A stretch of DNA of 64,000 nt from Metabacillus bambusae. Its GTDB lineage: Bacteria; Bacillota; Bacilli; Bacillales; Bacillaceae. Under the pieces are notes generated by a model. It did not search any database. It saw only the letters and a list, made by a program, of their open reading frames with translations, and was not told the DNA's origin. Shown in pieces: positions 16,437 to 25,488 of this stretch. Position numbers and translations under genes: made by a program. Within the stretch, counting starts at the first letter, position 1, and each line of letters opens with the position of its first letter. The stretch spans positions 1 to 64,000 of the forward strand of contig NZ_JAGDEL010000002.1 in NCBI RefSeq assembly GCF_017497975.1. The letters run 5' to 3'.

Positions 16437-16591
16437 TTGACGGGATAGATGAGAGTTAAGGAGACGAGAGATCAATTTGACGGGACGATGTTGTAGTTTG
16501 ACGCGACTTCATGAGAATTTGACGTGATAAAATCCATAATTGACGGGACGCAACACTAAATTGACGGGACAATCACCATTATCGACGCGAG
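16437..16591. repeat. Phased array of TTGACGGGAC units, 21-bp period
   Basis: Units begin at 16437, 16477, 16498, 16519, 16540, 16561 and 16582. The last six are exactly 21 bp apart. The core is TTGACGGGAC with changes (TTGACGCGAC, TTGACGTGAT, ATCGACGCGA), while the 11 bases between cores are not conserved. Such spacing of conserved cores at two helical turns looks like an operator array more than a slipped-strand tandem repeat. It lies between the pdxS terminator and the doeA promoter. Confidence 0.75.
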
Positions 16592-16626
16592 CGTAGTGAA
16601 AAGAAATGATACTTCTTCCCAAAATC

Positions 16627-16685
16627 AAAATAGACCATCATAAAGATCCTTCGTTACAGGATTTTTTATGTTGGTCTATTTTTTT
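16627..16685 (-). terminator. Terminator after pdxS
   Basis: AATAGACCA and TGGTCTATT form the outer stem, and AGATCCT/AGGATT the inner one, with T-rich sequence on both sides. It separates the pucR-pdxS transcript from the doeA operon. Confidence 0.75.
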
Positions 16686-16702
16686 ACAACTTGTATGATA
16701 GA

Positions 16703-17587
16703 TTACCAGCCGCGCTCTTGCATGAGTTCTGTTCGATCTAAAGTGGATATTTCAATCCCTTTCATCGGATTGCCAAGCCCTTTTGAGATTTGAGAAATAA
16801 GCTCATAGTCTTGGTAATGGGTCGTTGCTTCTACAATTGCTTTTGCAAATTTTTCTGGGTCTTCTGATTTAAAGATTCCTGATCCTACAAAGACTCCGTC
16901 AGAACCAAGTTCCATCATCAATGCAGCATCAGCTGGTGTTGCAACTCCACCGGCTGCGAAGTTTACAACAGGTAGTCGGCCTGTTTCTCTAATTTGAAGT
17001 AAAAGTTCAAATGGTGCCTGTAAATCTTTCGCTTTTGTCATTAATTCATCATGACTCATATTAGCAACTTGACGAATTTGTGATTGGATAAGACGCATAT
17101 GACGGACTGCTTCAACAATATTTCCTGTTCCTGGCTCACCTTTTGTTCGCAGCATAGATGCCCCTTCACCTATACGTCTCAATGCCTCGCCAAGATTTCG
17201 GGCACCACATACAAACGGTACAACGTATTTACGTTTATCAAGATGATATTCTTCATCTGCTGGTGTTAAAACTTCACTTTCATCAATATAATCAACGCCA
17301 AGAGCTTCCAATACACGAGCTTCGACAATATGCCCAATACGAGCCTTTGCCATTACCGGAATGGACACAGCTTTCATAACTTCCTCAATAATCGTTGGAT
17401 CTGCCATACGTGCTACTCCACCTGCAGCACGAATATCAGCTGGCACACGTTCAAGTGCCATAACAGCAACTGCACCCGCTTCTTCAGCGATTTTTGCCTG
17501 TTCTGCATTGATAACGTCCATGATAACGCCACCTTTTTGCATTTCAGCCATACCACGTTTAACAAGATCTGTCCCTTTATTCACCAT
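16703..17587 (-). CDS. pdxS: Pyridoxal 5'-phosphate synthase lyase subunit PdxS (orphan copy)
   Basis: This 294-residue protein is the same length as the B. subtilis enzyme. It joins ribose 5-phosphate, glyceraldehyde 3-phosphate and ammonia into PLP. D24, K81 (MAKARIGH) and K149 (RTKGEPGTG) are present, so the protein should be active. The glutaminase partner PdxT, normally the next gene, is absent; a terminator follows instead. It lies 21 bases after pucR. In a locus with several PLP enzymes and ammonia-releasing steps, a dedicated PdxS using free ammonia is plausible but inferred. Confidence 0.95.
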   Translation of the reverse strand: MVNKGTDLVKRGMAEMQKGGVIMDVINAEQAKIAEEAGAVAVMALERVPADIRAAGGVARMADPTIIEEVMKAVSIPVMAKARIGHIVEARVLEALGVDYIDESEVLTPADEEYHLDKRKYVVPFVCGARNLGEALRRIGEGASMLRTKGEPGTGNIVEAVRHMRLIQSQIRQVANMSHDELMTKAKDLQAPFELLLQIRETGRLPVVNFAAGGVATPADAALMMELGSDGVFVGSGIFKSEDPEKFAKAIVEATTHYQDYELISQISKGLGNPMKGIEISTLDRTELMQERGW

Positions 17588-17608
17588 ATGTTTCTACCTC
17601 CGAAATTT

Positions 17609-19318
17609 TCATTGATGTACTATTTTTTCCGATGCTCCCATTTTCCAAGTCTTTATGCTCAAATCCAATAAAAATAAATCATCTGGATCAATAAGTGAAA
17701 GTCCTGTCAATGATTCAATTTTTCTTAAGCGATATAACAATGACTGTCTATGTAGATTCAAAGACCTTGCCGTTTGGCTTACATTGCCATGAAACTTGTT
17801 ATAGGCACTAATTGTACCGATTAAATCCATATTACGCTGATCGTCATAATGGACAAGTGGTTCAATAGTTGACATAATAACTTCTTTCATTTCGTTATTC
17901 TGAGCTAGATTTAAGAGCACGCGGTCAACTCTTGTATTTTCATACATCATACGATGCCCTGTCCCCTTTTTACGTCTACCAATTTTTAAAGCAATGTTTG
18001 CATGTTGATAGCTTTCAGCAAATCCTTTAAAACCTTCACGGTAGTTTCCTATTCCCCAAGATATAACAACCTCTGGTAGCAAATTTCCTAAACGTCGTTC
18101 TACTAAGTCTAAAAAATTTGTAGCGTTTTCATTTTCCGTTTTGCAAGGAATTTCAAGAAAAATTAAAAGCTGTTCTCCTTGGTATGTCATCATTACTTCT
18201 CGTTTAAGAGATTGTGCCGCATAAAAAATTTCTTCTTCGATATATCGAATCATACTATCGAGCCAATGCTCAAATGAATCATAATCTCGCTTACGCTTCC
18301 GAAAAAATAACTCTAAGTTTTCAGGAAGTCCTACAATGCAAACGTATGGAAGTTTTATATTGTATCCTAGTAATTTTGCCCTTGAGTCAGCCTGATCGTA
18401 GGAAAGAAATTCTCCTTTAGCAAGCTCTTGTACAAAATCACTGCGCAGACGCATTTTCGTTTCCTCGATCGCATTTTTCCTTGAAAGCCAAAGAGCTATT
18501 GTTGTTGCTGAATGCTCTAATACGTTCACACGATACTGAGTTAAATAGGTTTCAACAGATGTGTTAGTAGGTAATAGTACAAAAATATAGCCCTGTGCGT
18601 CCCCTAAAACTTGCAACACGGGGAGCTGAAGTATCTTCTGACCTTCTATTTCAACTATTTGAAACTTCTGAAACATTGGATCACGCGTTACTAAGGATGT
18701 TTCTTTTTTTGCTGGAAGGATTCCTTGTAGTACGTAATTCTTCCATTTTTTAATAACATCTTGAGTATGACCGCTTTTTTCTTGTATAGTACCAGTTCGG
18801 TCGGTAATAATAATAGAACAACCAATATGCCTTTGGATAAATTTTGAGATATGGTTAAGTTCTGTTTCTTTTAGAATTAACTTTAAAAGCTCCTGCTGTA
18901 CTTTCTCTGATTTTTTTCGTTCTTTGTACTGAATATCGTTAATCTCTTTCATAACCTCTTCGATTATACTTGCAAAACGAATTTCCCATGGTAGTTCTAT
19001 AATTATAAAATTATGTTTTTCTGCTAAATCTATGACTTCAGTTGGAATATCGAATATATACCTTCCCGTAGCGATCATAAGTGCTGATGCTTCAGAATCA
19101 ATAACATCTTTTACAAACGTTTTTAATGCTTCGACATCGTTGTTGCATCCAATCGCAGTCGTTAAAACAACCTCATTTTTACGAACAAAGTTTTCAACTG
19201 GCATTTCAATGACAGAAATCCATTGAACATATCGTTCGTTCACATGATTTTTTCCCGTTATCATTCTAGCATTTTTCATAATCTCGTAATTTAAAACATC
19301 ATTTATTGTTAATCTCAT
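17609..19318 (-). CDS. PucR-family transcriptional regulator
   Basis: This 569-residue cytosolic regulator has an N-terminal PucR domain (about 1-125, with MIATGRYIFDIPTEVIDLAEKH), a central GGDEF-like/CdaR region (about 290-430), and a C-terminal helix-turn-helix (about 505-560, NKFHGNVSQTARSLNLHRQSLLYRLRKIE). PucR proteins usually activate purine or amino-acid catabolic genes on sensing a metabolite. Its position in the middle of the ectoine genes makes it the probable pathway regulator, replacing the MocR-type EnuR of proteobacteria. It probably has its own promoter in the 170-base gap after aspA. Confidence 0.9.
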   Translation of the reverse strand: MRLTINDVLNYEIMKNARMITGKNHVNERYVQWISVIEMPVENFVRKNEVVLTTAIGCNNDVEALKTFVKDVIDSEASALMIATGRYIFDIPTEVIDLAEKHNFIIIELPWEIRFASIIEEVMKEINDIQYKERKKSEKVQQELLKLILKETELNHISKFIQRHIGCSIIITDRTGTIQEKSGHTQDVIKKWKNYVLQGILPAKKETSLVTRDPMFQKFQIVEIEGQKILQLPVLQVLGDAQGYIFVLLPTNTSVETYLTQYRVNVLEHSATTIALWLSRKNAIEETKMRLRSDFVQELAKGEFLSYDQADSRAKLLGYNIKLPYVCIVGLPENLELFFRKRKRDYDSFEHWLDSMIRYIEEEIFYAAQSLKREVMMTYQGEQLLIFLEIPCKTENENATNFLDLVERRLGNLLPEVVISWGIGNYREGFKGFAESYQHANIALKIGRRKKGTGHRMMYENTRVDRVLLNLAQNNEMKEVIMSTIEPLVHYDDQRNMDLIGTISAYNKFHGNVSQTARSLNLHRQSLLYRLRKIESLTGLSLIDPDDLFLLDLSIKTWKMGASEKIVHQ

Positions 19319-19486
19319 GTTGTCCCCCTCTGACCACCTAAAGATTAAAACGATTTAAAACTACTAATTATAGAAAAACATATTAAATAGAAATCGTCCA
19401 CTATTAATTGAATTTTCTGCTCAAATTATACTTTATTACTATAGTAATTTACTCTTAATGAGGGGTGGCTAAAATACAAAGTTGAT

Positions 19487-20923
19487 TCATTCTCTATCAA
19501 AAAGAGCTCCCCCAGCAATGCCTGGTTCTGTCATTTCATAAGGGTTTAAAATAAGTTCAAGTTCTTCCTCTGTTAACACGTCGTACAACAAGCAGAGCTC
19601 TCGAACAGATTTTCCATTTATAATTGCTTCTCTTGCAATACGAGCTGCTACTTCATAGCCAATATGAGGATTAACCGCTGTAATAATCCCTACACTTTTT
19701 TCTACATATGACTTCATACGATTTTCATTTGCTTCAATTCCCTCTAAGCAGTAACTTGTAAAAACACTGAACGCATTGTTCATGATGCTAATCGATTGAA
19801 GCAAATTAAACACAAGTACAGGCTCCATTACATTTAATTCAAGCTGCCCCGCTTCAGAGGCCAAGCAAATTGTATGATCGTTCCCGATTACTTGAAAAGC
19901 GACCTGGTTAATCATCTCAGGCATAACCGGATTTACTTTACCCGGCATAATGGACGAACCTGGCTGCCTTGCTGGCAAAATAAGCTCACCTAGCCCCGCC
20001 CGTGGACCAGAGGCCATAATACGAATATCATTTGCTATTTTTGACATATTCATCATGCAAACTTTCAGTGCAGCTGAAACTTCTGTGTAGGCATCCGTAT
20101 TTTGTGTTGCATCCACTAGGTGTTCCGCTCCTGTAAGCGGCAAGTCACTAATTTCAACCAAGTGTTTGATTACCTGTTTAATATAGCGAGGATCTGCATT
20201 AAGTCCTGTCCCAACAGCAGTTGCACCCATATTTACCTCATATAAATGCTGACGTGATTGTTGAATACGCTTAATATCACGTTCAACCACACGGCTATAC
20301 GCTTCAAATTCCTGACCAAGACGAATAGGTACCGCATCTTGAAGATGTGTTCTTCCCATTTTTATCACATGATCAAATTGATCTGCCTTTTTCTTAAAGA
20401 CAGCAAGCATTCCCTTCATTGTATGTTCTAATTTTTCAAGAAGATTAAGGGTTGCAATATGGATAGCCGTTGGAAATACATCATTTGTTGATTGCGACAT
20501 GTTTACATGGGTATTTGGACTTAGTTGTGCATAGTCACCTTTTTCTTTACCAAGTAACTCTAAAGCACGATTAGCAATTATCTCGTTTACATTCATATTC
20601 ATCGATGTACCCGCACCGCCCTGGATGGGATCGACGATAAAATACTCGTGCCACTTTCCTCCAATGATTTCATCTGCTGCTTCTATAATCGGCTCACCAA
20701 GTCCTACATATAATCGTTTTATATCCATATTGGCTAATGCTGCAGCCTTTTTAACAATAGCTAACGCTTTAATTAACTCTTCGTGAATCTGGTAGCCTGT
20801 AATTGGAAAGTTTTGGGTAGCTCGTAATGTTTGAATGCCATAGTATGCTTCCTTTGGTACTTTCTTCGCACCTAAGAAATCGCTTTCAATTCTTACGTGA
20901 TCAATACCAGTGCGATTTGACAT
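19487..20923 (-). CDS. aspA: Aspartate ammonia-lyase (aspartase)
   Basis: This 478-residue fumarase/aspartase superfamily enzyme cleaves L-aspartate to fumarate and ammonia. The signature GSSIMPGKVNPVMPE carries the catalytic serine, and TNDVFPTAIHIA and GRTHLQDAVP are family segments. The start at 20923 (MSNRTG) follows AAGGGTGA and lies 4 bases beyond the eutB stop; the first ATG at 20944 has no ribosome binding site. Co-transcription with eutB suggests it drains aspartate made from ectoine into the citric acid cycle. Confidence 0.93.
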   Translation of the reverse strand: MSNRTGIDHVRIESDFLGAKKVPKEAYYGIQTLRATQNFPITGYQIHEELIKALAIVKKAAALANMDIKRLYVGLGEPIIEAADEIIGGKWHEYFIVDPIQGGAGTSMNMNVNEIIANRALELLGKEKGDYAQLSPNTHVNMSQSTNDVFPTAIHIATLNLLEKLEHTMKGMLAVFKKKADQFDHVIKMGRTHLQDAVPIRLGQEFEAYSRVVERDIKRIQQSRQHLYEVNMGATAVGTGLNADPRYIKQVIKHLVEISDLPLTGAEHLVDATQNTDAYTEVSAALKVCMMNMSKIANDIRIMASGPRAGLGELILPARQPGSSIMPGKVNPVMPEMINQVAFQVIGNDHTICLASEAGQLELNVMEPVLVFNLLQSISIMNNAFSVFTSYCLEGIEANENRMKSYVEKSVGIITAVNPHIGYEVAARIAREAIINGKSVRELCLLYDVLTEEELELILNPYEMTEPGIAGGALFDRE

Positions 20924-20927
20924 CGTT

Positions 20928-21932
20928 TCACCCTTCATTTCCATCAGTGTATTTTTGAATTAATTGAAGTAGTATGGAAAGATCTACATTATGTCCACTA
21001 ATAATAACTACAAGATCACCATCTTGATCAGGGATTTTGTTTCCTAAAACTGCCGCAATACCTGTCGCTGCAGCGCCCTCCATTATAATTCTATGTTTGT
21101 CCATCATATATGCCATACTATAGGCAATTTCATCTTCAGAAATAAGCAACACATCATCCATATACTGTTGAACCATTTGAAATGTGTATTGATTATCAAG
21201 ACCAATTCCACCTAATAAACTATCTGCAAGTGTCACACTTTCTTCCAACTTTACTGGTTTGCCAGCTTTTAGACTTTCATACATGACAGCAGATTGTTCC
21301 ATTGAGACACCTGTAATTCTGATGTCAGGATTATTTGCTTTCAAGGCCAAGCCAATCCCAGAAAGAAGACCTCCTCCTGAAAGTGGAACAATTACATCTT
21401 TTAAATTTGGTAGAGCCTCTAGCAATTCTAACCCAATTGTTCCTTGTCCTGCTATAACATGAGGATCATCAAATGGCTGAATCACCGTTAATCCTTTCTG
21501 TTTCTCGAGTTCATAGCAGCGCTCACCCGCTGCATCTTGACTATCGCCAACAATCTCAATTTGAGCTCCAAGCCTTTTTAAGGATTCGACTTTTGCTTTT
21601 GGCACCCGATTTGATATGCAGACAACAGCATTAACTCCAAGCCTTTTTGCTACAAATGCTACAGCCATGCCATGGTTACCCGTTGAAAACGTTGCGACCC
21701 CACGTTTTTTTTCTTCATCACTTAAGCTTAGTATTTTATTCGCTGCTCCCCTGACCTTAAATGCTCCAACCTCATGAACATTTTCAAGCTTTAAATAAAC
21801 GGAACGACTAATTTTTTCTGATAAAATAGCGGAATAAATTAATGGTGTTCTATTTACAATAGGAGCAATCCGCTTTTTTGCTTCCCAAATATCACGGATC
21901 TTCATCACTTTTCTTTCTGTAGTAAGGTTCAT
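20928..21932 (-). CDS. eutB: Threonine dehydratase-like EutB (hydroxyectoine use)
   Basis: This 334-residue fold-type II PLP enzyme has the Schiff-base K59 in GAFKVRGAANK and a glycine loop SGGGLLSG. It lacks the C-terminal regulatory domain of biosynthetic IlvA. In ectoine clusters EutB eliminates water from hydroxy-diaminobutyrate and EutC completes the conversion. A serine/threonine dehydratase or racemase is the alternative reading. The start at 21932 (MNLTTER) lies after GAGGGGGGAG; the frame is open 14 codons upstream. It is the promoter-proximal gene of the locus. Confidence 0.82.
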   Translation of the reverse strand: MNLTTERKVMKIRDIWEAKKRIAPIVNRTPLIYSAILSEKISRSVYLKLENVHEVGAFKVRGAANKILSLSDEEKKRGVATFSTGNHGMAVAFVAKRLGVNAVVCISNRVPKAKVESLKRLGAQIEIVGDSQDAAGERCYELEKQKGLTVIQPFDDPHVIAGQGTIGLELLEALPNLKDVIVPLSGGGLLSGIGLALKANNPDIRITGVSMEQSAVMYESLKAGKPVKLEESVTLADSLLGGIGLDNQYTFQMVQQYMDDVLLISEDEIAYSMAYMMDKHRIIMEGAAATGIAAVLGNKIPDQDGDLVVIISGHNVDLSILLQLIQKYTDGNEG

Positions 21933-22101
21933 ATAATCACGCGCTCCCCCCTCAAATGTAATCTTATTATTCATAAGATAAATACTAATACCTTTTTCAA
22001 GAGATATCCATTGTCAAATCTGCCTATAAAACGTAGATAGTTTTCATACAATTTGATCAATAAAAACTATATTGGACCTGTTCTTCTTACATTTAATAAA
22101 A

Positions 22102-22226
22102 GGCTGCTTTCGCAAACTTTGTTGCTATTTACCAAGTAATGCAGTCTAGTTGATTTCCGCTGCAGGCATTCGCTTTCCGCTCCAATTAACAAAGTGCCAA
22201 AAACAACAGTGAGCTTTAACAGAGCG
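22102..22226. repeat. MITE-like element, short copy C
   Basis: Left end GGCTGCTTTCGCAAACTTTG is shared with the 220-bp copies. The core is mostly deleted and the right end (AACAGAGCG) is degenerate. The flanks TAATAAAA (22094-22101) and AATAAAA (22227-22233) may be a target duplication. It sits upstream of eutB. Confidence 0.55.
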
Positions 22227-22229
22227 AAT

Positions 22230-22261
22230 AAAAAAAGCAGCGAAACTTAGGCTGCTTTTTT
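22230..22261 (-). terminator. Terminator after the phosphodiesterase gene
   Basis: AAAAAAGCAGC pairs with GCTGCTTTTTT around a 9-base loop. It lies 15 bases beyond the stop of the gene at 22276. Confidence 0.8.
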
Positions 22262-22275
22262 CAAAATAAAGTATA

Positions 22276-23103
22276 TTAGTTTCTAGGATCAACATAATCA
22301 GGATAATCTGTAATAATCGCATCAACATCCATTTCTAAAAGGAAATCTGCCGCCTCTTGGCTTCGAACTGTCCAAGATGAAATTTTCATTCCGATTGAGT
22401 GGACTTGATCTACTAAATCTTTTGTTACAATACCATAGCTAGGGTTAAAGTAATCTGCATAAGTTGAGAACTCTTGTAATGCTTCTGGTGTTGTGTGTAA
22501 TTTTGATGATGTAAGAACTCCGATTGGTACTTTTGGAAGTAATTGATTCATCATTTTCATAGATTCAAAGTTAAATGATTGGATAATAATTTTTTCATTT
22601 TGCGGCACATCTAGGTTTCTAGCTTTTAATTCCTGGGCAATACTTTCTTCTATCCCTGGATAAAGCTCTGGTGCTTTTAGTTCGATTAAAATCCCAACCT
22701 TACCATGATAACGATCAAGGATTTCAGCAAAGGTTGGGATTTTTTCTCCCTTAAATTGTTCACCTTTCCAGCTTCCTGCATCAAGGCTTCTAAGTTCAGC
22801 AAACGTTAAATCTCCAACTTTCCCAGTACCGTCTGTTGTTCTGTTAACCGTTGTATCATGAATAATAACTAATTCTCCATCCTTGCTTCTTTGAACATCG
22901 ATTTCAATGTAATCAGCTTTCATCTCTACTGCTTTATCAAACGCAGCTATTGTGTTTTCTGGTGCATATCCTGCTGCACCCCGATGAGCGACATTATCAA
23001 CCTTCCTGACATCACCTATAGATTCTGCTGCAAATGTTTGGTGCAGTGGACTAAATAGCAAGGTGAATGCAACACCTGCTCCTATCATTAATTTCTTGTT
23101 CAT
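22276..23103 (-). CDS. Secreted glycerophosphodiester phosphodiesterase
   Basis: This 275-residue GDPD-family TIM barrel resembles bacillar GlpQ. Signal peptide residues 1-25 end AFAA-type (HQTFAA), so it is exported. Active-site text is NVAHRGAAGYAPENT (H40, R41), EIDVQRSKDGELVIIHD, and ELKAPELYPG. It releases glycerol 3-phosphate from deacylated phospholipids or teichoic acid. The gene stands alone with its own terminator. The 650-base upstream gap is shared with the divergent LysM gene. Confidence 0.92.
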   Translation of the reverse strand: MNKKLMIGAGVAFTLLFSPLHQTFAAESIGDVRKVDNVAHRGAAGYAPENTIAAFDKAVEMKADYIEIDVQRSKDGELVIIHDTTVNRTTDGTGKVGDLTFAELRSLDAGSWKGEQFKGEKIPTFAEILDRYHGKVGILIELKAPELYPGIEESIAQELKARNLDVPQNEKIIIQSFNFESMKMMNQLLPKVPIGVLTSSKLHTTPEALQEFSTYADYFNPSYGIVTKDLVDQVHSIGMKISSWTVRSQEAADFLLEMDVDAIITDYPDYVDPRN

Positions 23104-23752
23104 TTTAAGTCATCTCCCAACTAAAATATGAGTACTGAATTTATTTTAGATAAGAAATGTTTATCTAATATGTATTTATGATTACAACTAAATAATGATT
23201 GTGTGAAGGGAAATAGGATGAATTTCTTAAATCTATTTACAACCCTAATACTCGAGATAGCTTGAGTACAAATAATCTTCTCTATTTATAGAGTGAATAA
23301 GGGGATTATTTTAATATAAATCAATTTCTAAATCGAAGTACATTCAGTATAAACAATCGTAATTAGTACAAAAGTTGGGTTTTACTTTCAAATTCAAGTC
23401 TGATCATCCTAAAAATAATGGGTTCATCTCTACATTCTACTATTCCTATTTAATCAGTTCTCTCTTATTCCATTATATATATATATATGACTAATTACCG
23501 TTTAACCAAATCTATCACATGTTTTAAAGTAACGTATTGAACACGGATAAAATTTCATTTAATAGATATTATCGGTAAAAATTAACCTATATTGGATATA
23601 TTGGTGAAATATGGTACTGTTTGTAACCTTTCTATTACATAATTGTAACAACGTAAAGGAACTGTTAACTGCTTGACCTTTAATAGACTGTTTTTCATGT
23701 TAAGATAGGACTCATTGATTAGCATAAAGCAAGCTAACAAGGAGGAAATAAA
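23104..23752. other. Long divergent intergenic region
   Basis: 650 bases between two divergent genes for exported proteins. It is AT-rich, with an AT dinucleotide run near 23473-23488 and no credible open frame. A WalR-like box is at 23622-23638, and the ribosome binding site of the LysM gene (AAGGAGG) is at its right end. Nothing else is recognised. Confidence 0.5.
23622..23638 (+). promoter_or_regulatory. WalR-like box upstream of the LysM/3D gene
   Basis: TGTAAC-CTTTC-TATTAC matches the WalR consensus (TGTWAH, 5 bases, TGTWAH) with one mismatch. B. subtilis yocH, the probable counterpart of the gene downstream, is a known WalR target. It lies 115 bases before the start codon. Confidence 0.45.
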
Positions 23753-24493
23753 ATGAAAAAAGGCATTTTATCAATCATAACAGCTACGGCATTGTCAGTA
23801 GGCTTTGCAGCGAACGCTTCTGCAGCAGTAGTTACGGTAGAAGAAGGCGACACTCTTTGGGATCTAGCCGATCAAAAAGGTTTGTCAGTTGAAGATATAA
23901 AAGAATGGAATGACTTATCAGGTGATATCATTCATCCTGAAGATAAATTAAAGCTTCAAGAGCACTATGAAATTGTAGAAGGCGATTCTCTTTGGGATAT
24001 TGCTAAAGAAAATAACGTTTCTATTAATGAGTTAAAAGAGTTGAATGAAATTGACTCTCATATTATCCATCCTGGTGACGAGTTAATCATTGAAGATGTG
24101 AACACCGAAGATGCAGAACCAGAACAAACAAAAGCTACACCACAGCAAAAGGTAAAGTCGAAAGTTGAAACTGATTCAAAAGCATCAACTGAACAACCTG
24201 TTGAAGAAAAGTTAACAGTAACGGCAACAGCTTATACTGCAAACTGTGAAGGTTGTTCTGGTACGACGAAAACAGGTATTGACTTAATAGCAAATCCAGA
24301 TAAAAAGGTAATTGCTGTTGATCCTGATGTAATCCCATTAGGTTCTAAAGTGCATGTAGAAGGTTATGGTGAAGCCATTGCTGGGGATATTGGTGGTGCA
24401 ATAACTGGTAACAGAATTGATGTATTTATTCCATCAGAATCAAAAGCAAAAAAATGGGGACGAAAAAAAGTTGAAGTTAAAATTTTAGATTAG
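23753..24493 (+). CDS. Secreted LysM-LysM-3D protein, YocH-like peptidoglycan hydrolase
   Basis: This 246-residue protein has a signal peptide ending ASA (residues 1-24), two LysM domains (about 26-70 and 72-115, each with EGDxLWDxA), a Gln/Lys/Thr-rich linker (about 120-155), and a C-terminal 3D domain. The three aspartates are visible as VDPD, AGDIGG and RIDVF. The family cuts or binds cell-wall glycan during growth. It probably belongs to the WalRK regulon (see 23622). It is monocistronic with a strong terminator. Confidence 0.92.
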   Translation: MKKGILSIITATALSVGFAANASAAVVTVEEGDTLWDLADQKGLSVEDIKEWNDLSGDIIHPEDKLKLQEHYEIVEGDSLWDIAKENNVSINELKELNEIDSHIIHPGDELIIEDVNTEDAEPEQTKATPQQKVKSKVETDSKASTEQPVEEKLTVTATAYTANCEGCSGTTKTGIDLIANPDKKVIAVDPDVIPLGSKVHVEGYGEAIAGDIGGAITGNRIDVFIPSESKAKKWGRKKVEVKILD

Positions 24494-24502
24494 ATTTGAC
24501 AA

Positions 24503-24534
24503 AACCCTTAGTTATTTTTCATGAACTAAGGGTT
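24503..24534. terminator. Bidirectional terminator
   Basis: AACCCTTAGTT pairs perfectly with AACTAAGGGTT around a 10-base loop. It lies between two convergent genes. Confidence 0.75.
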
Positions 24535-24552
24535 CACTTTTATATCCTATCC

Positions 24553-25188
24553 TCAAAATTCCTTCGAAGAGAAAGGCAAGAAAAATTTCACCCCACGCTT
24601 ATTAAAAGGTAAAACCTTCATATCGGCAACTAAATGACTACTATATCCGATTAAACATGTAAGAAAAATCCCCTCGATTGAAATAGCTTGTTCTAAATAA
24701 TGAGCGACGAAGGCAAAATAACCAATTCCTAATAGTGAGTGAGTATAGCTTCGATGTGGAACAAAAGAAGCGATCACGATATAGATCCCAAGTAAGATCA
24801 ACCAGATTTCTTGTAATGAAACCCCTCCTGCAAGCACTCCAAGACCAGTAATTGTTAGCATATGCCGTTGCTTTATAAAGGATGAGATGACAATAATGGA
24901 GACTCCAGCTCCAATCCCCATCCATTGCTCTGCACCTGTTCCTTCAAGTAAAATATAGATGATCATCATAAAACCAATTAATTGTGCAACTGATCGAATT
25001 AATTTGTGTGATAACGTAATTTTGTTGCTTAATTTCCCATCAATATCAATGTCTGGAATCAGTCCTGCCACTCCACCCATTCCTACTAGTAATAATGTTG
25101 TAGTTGGATCAGCATGAACTGTCTGGGAAACGATAAAACCGGCTCCAGCCCCAATTGTTGCATGTGCAGTTCCGTTCAATTCATCCAC
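24553..25188 (-). CDS. Membrane-bound metal-dependent hydrolase, YdjM family
   Basis: This 211-residue integral membrane protein has about five spans. The conserved metal-site motifs of the YdjM/DUF457 family are present: H9 near the N-terminus (TAHATIGAG), GLIPDIDIDG, HRSYTHSLLG and SSHLVADM. Related bacillar proteins are often described as inner-membrane hydrolases; the substrate is unknown. Its promoter region abuts MITE-like copy D at 25267. Confidence 0.85.
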   Translation of the reverse strand: MDELNGTAHATIGAGAGFIVSQTVHADPTTTLLLVGMGGVAGLIPDIDIDGKLSNKITLSHKLIRSVAQLIGFMMIIYILLEGTGAEQWMGIGAGVSIIVISSFIKQRHMLTITGLGVLAGGVSLQEIWLILLGIYIVIASFVPHRSYTHSLLGIGYFAFVAHYLEQAISIEGIFLTCLIGYSSHLVADMKVLPFNKRGVKFFLPFSSKEF

Positions 25189-25266
25189 CTATTTCTATGT
25201 AATTTACATTCAAAAGTCTAGTATACATGAAAATTAGTGGGAAAATGGACGTGTTTTCTTTTTTTA

Positions 25267-25384
25267 GGATGTTTTCTCTAACTTTGTTGCTATTTACCAA
25301 GTAAAGCGGTTTGGTTGATTTCAGCGGGCGGTCAGGGAGCCTCCTGCAGGAGTCTCACGTATCCTTTCCAATCAACATAGTGCC
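25267..25384. repeat. MITE-like element, short copy D
   Basis: Left end GGATGTTTTCTCTAACTTTG, then the shared TTGCTATTTACCAAGTAA, a reduced GC-rich core (gcgggcggtcagggagcctcc) and right end CCAATCAACATAGTGCC, as in copies A and C. No target duplication is evident. Confidence 0.6.
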
Positions 25385-25488
25385 AAAAGCAAAGTAATTC
25401 TACTATATATGATTTTCCCAATTACGCTGTCCTTAAAACCGTATGAATAGTATTATAAATTATTATCTTAATGAAAGAGGTAGATAAC

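Noticed and set aside
16437-16591. Possible CRISPR array
   Set aside because: The repeat core is only about 10 bp with an 11-bp spacer, the units vary, and there are no cas genes; the 21-bp period fits an operator array or intergenic repeat.
23473-23488. AT dinucleotide run as a phase-variable promoter
   Set aside because: It is short, far from either gene start and not placed between promoter hexamers.
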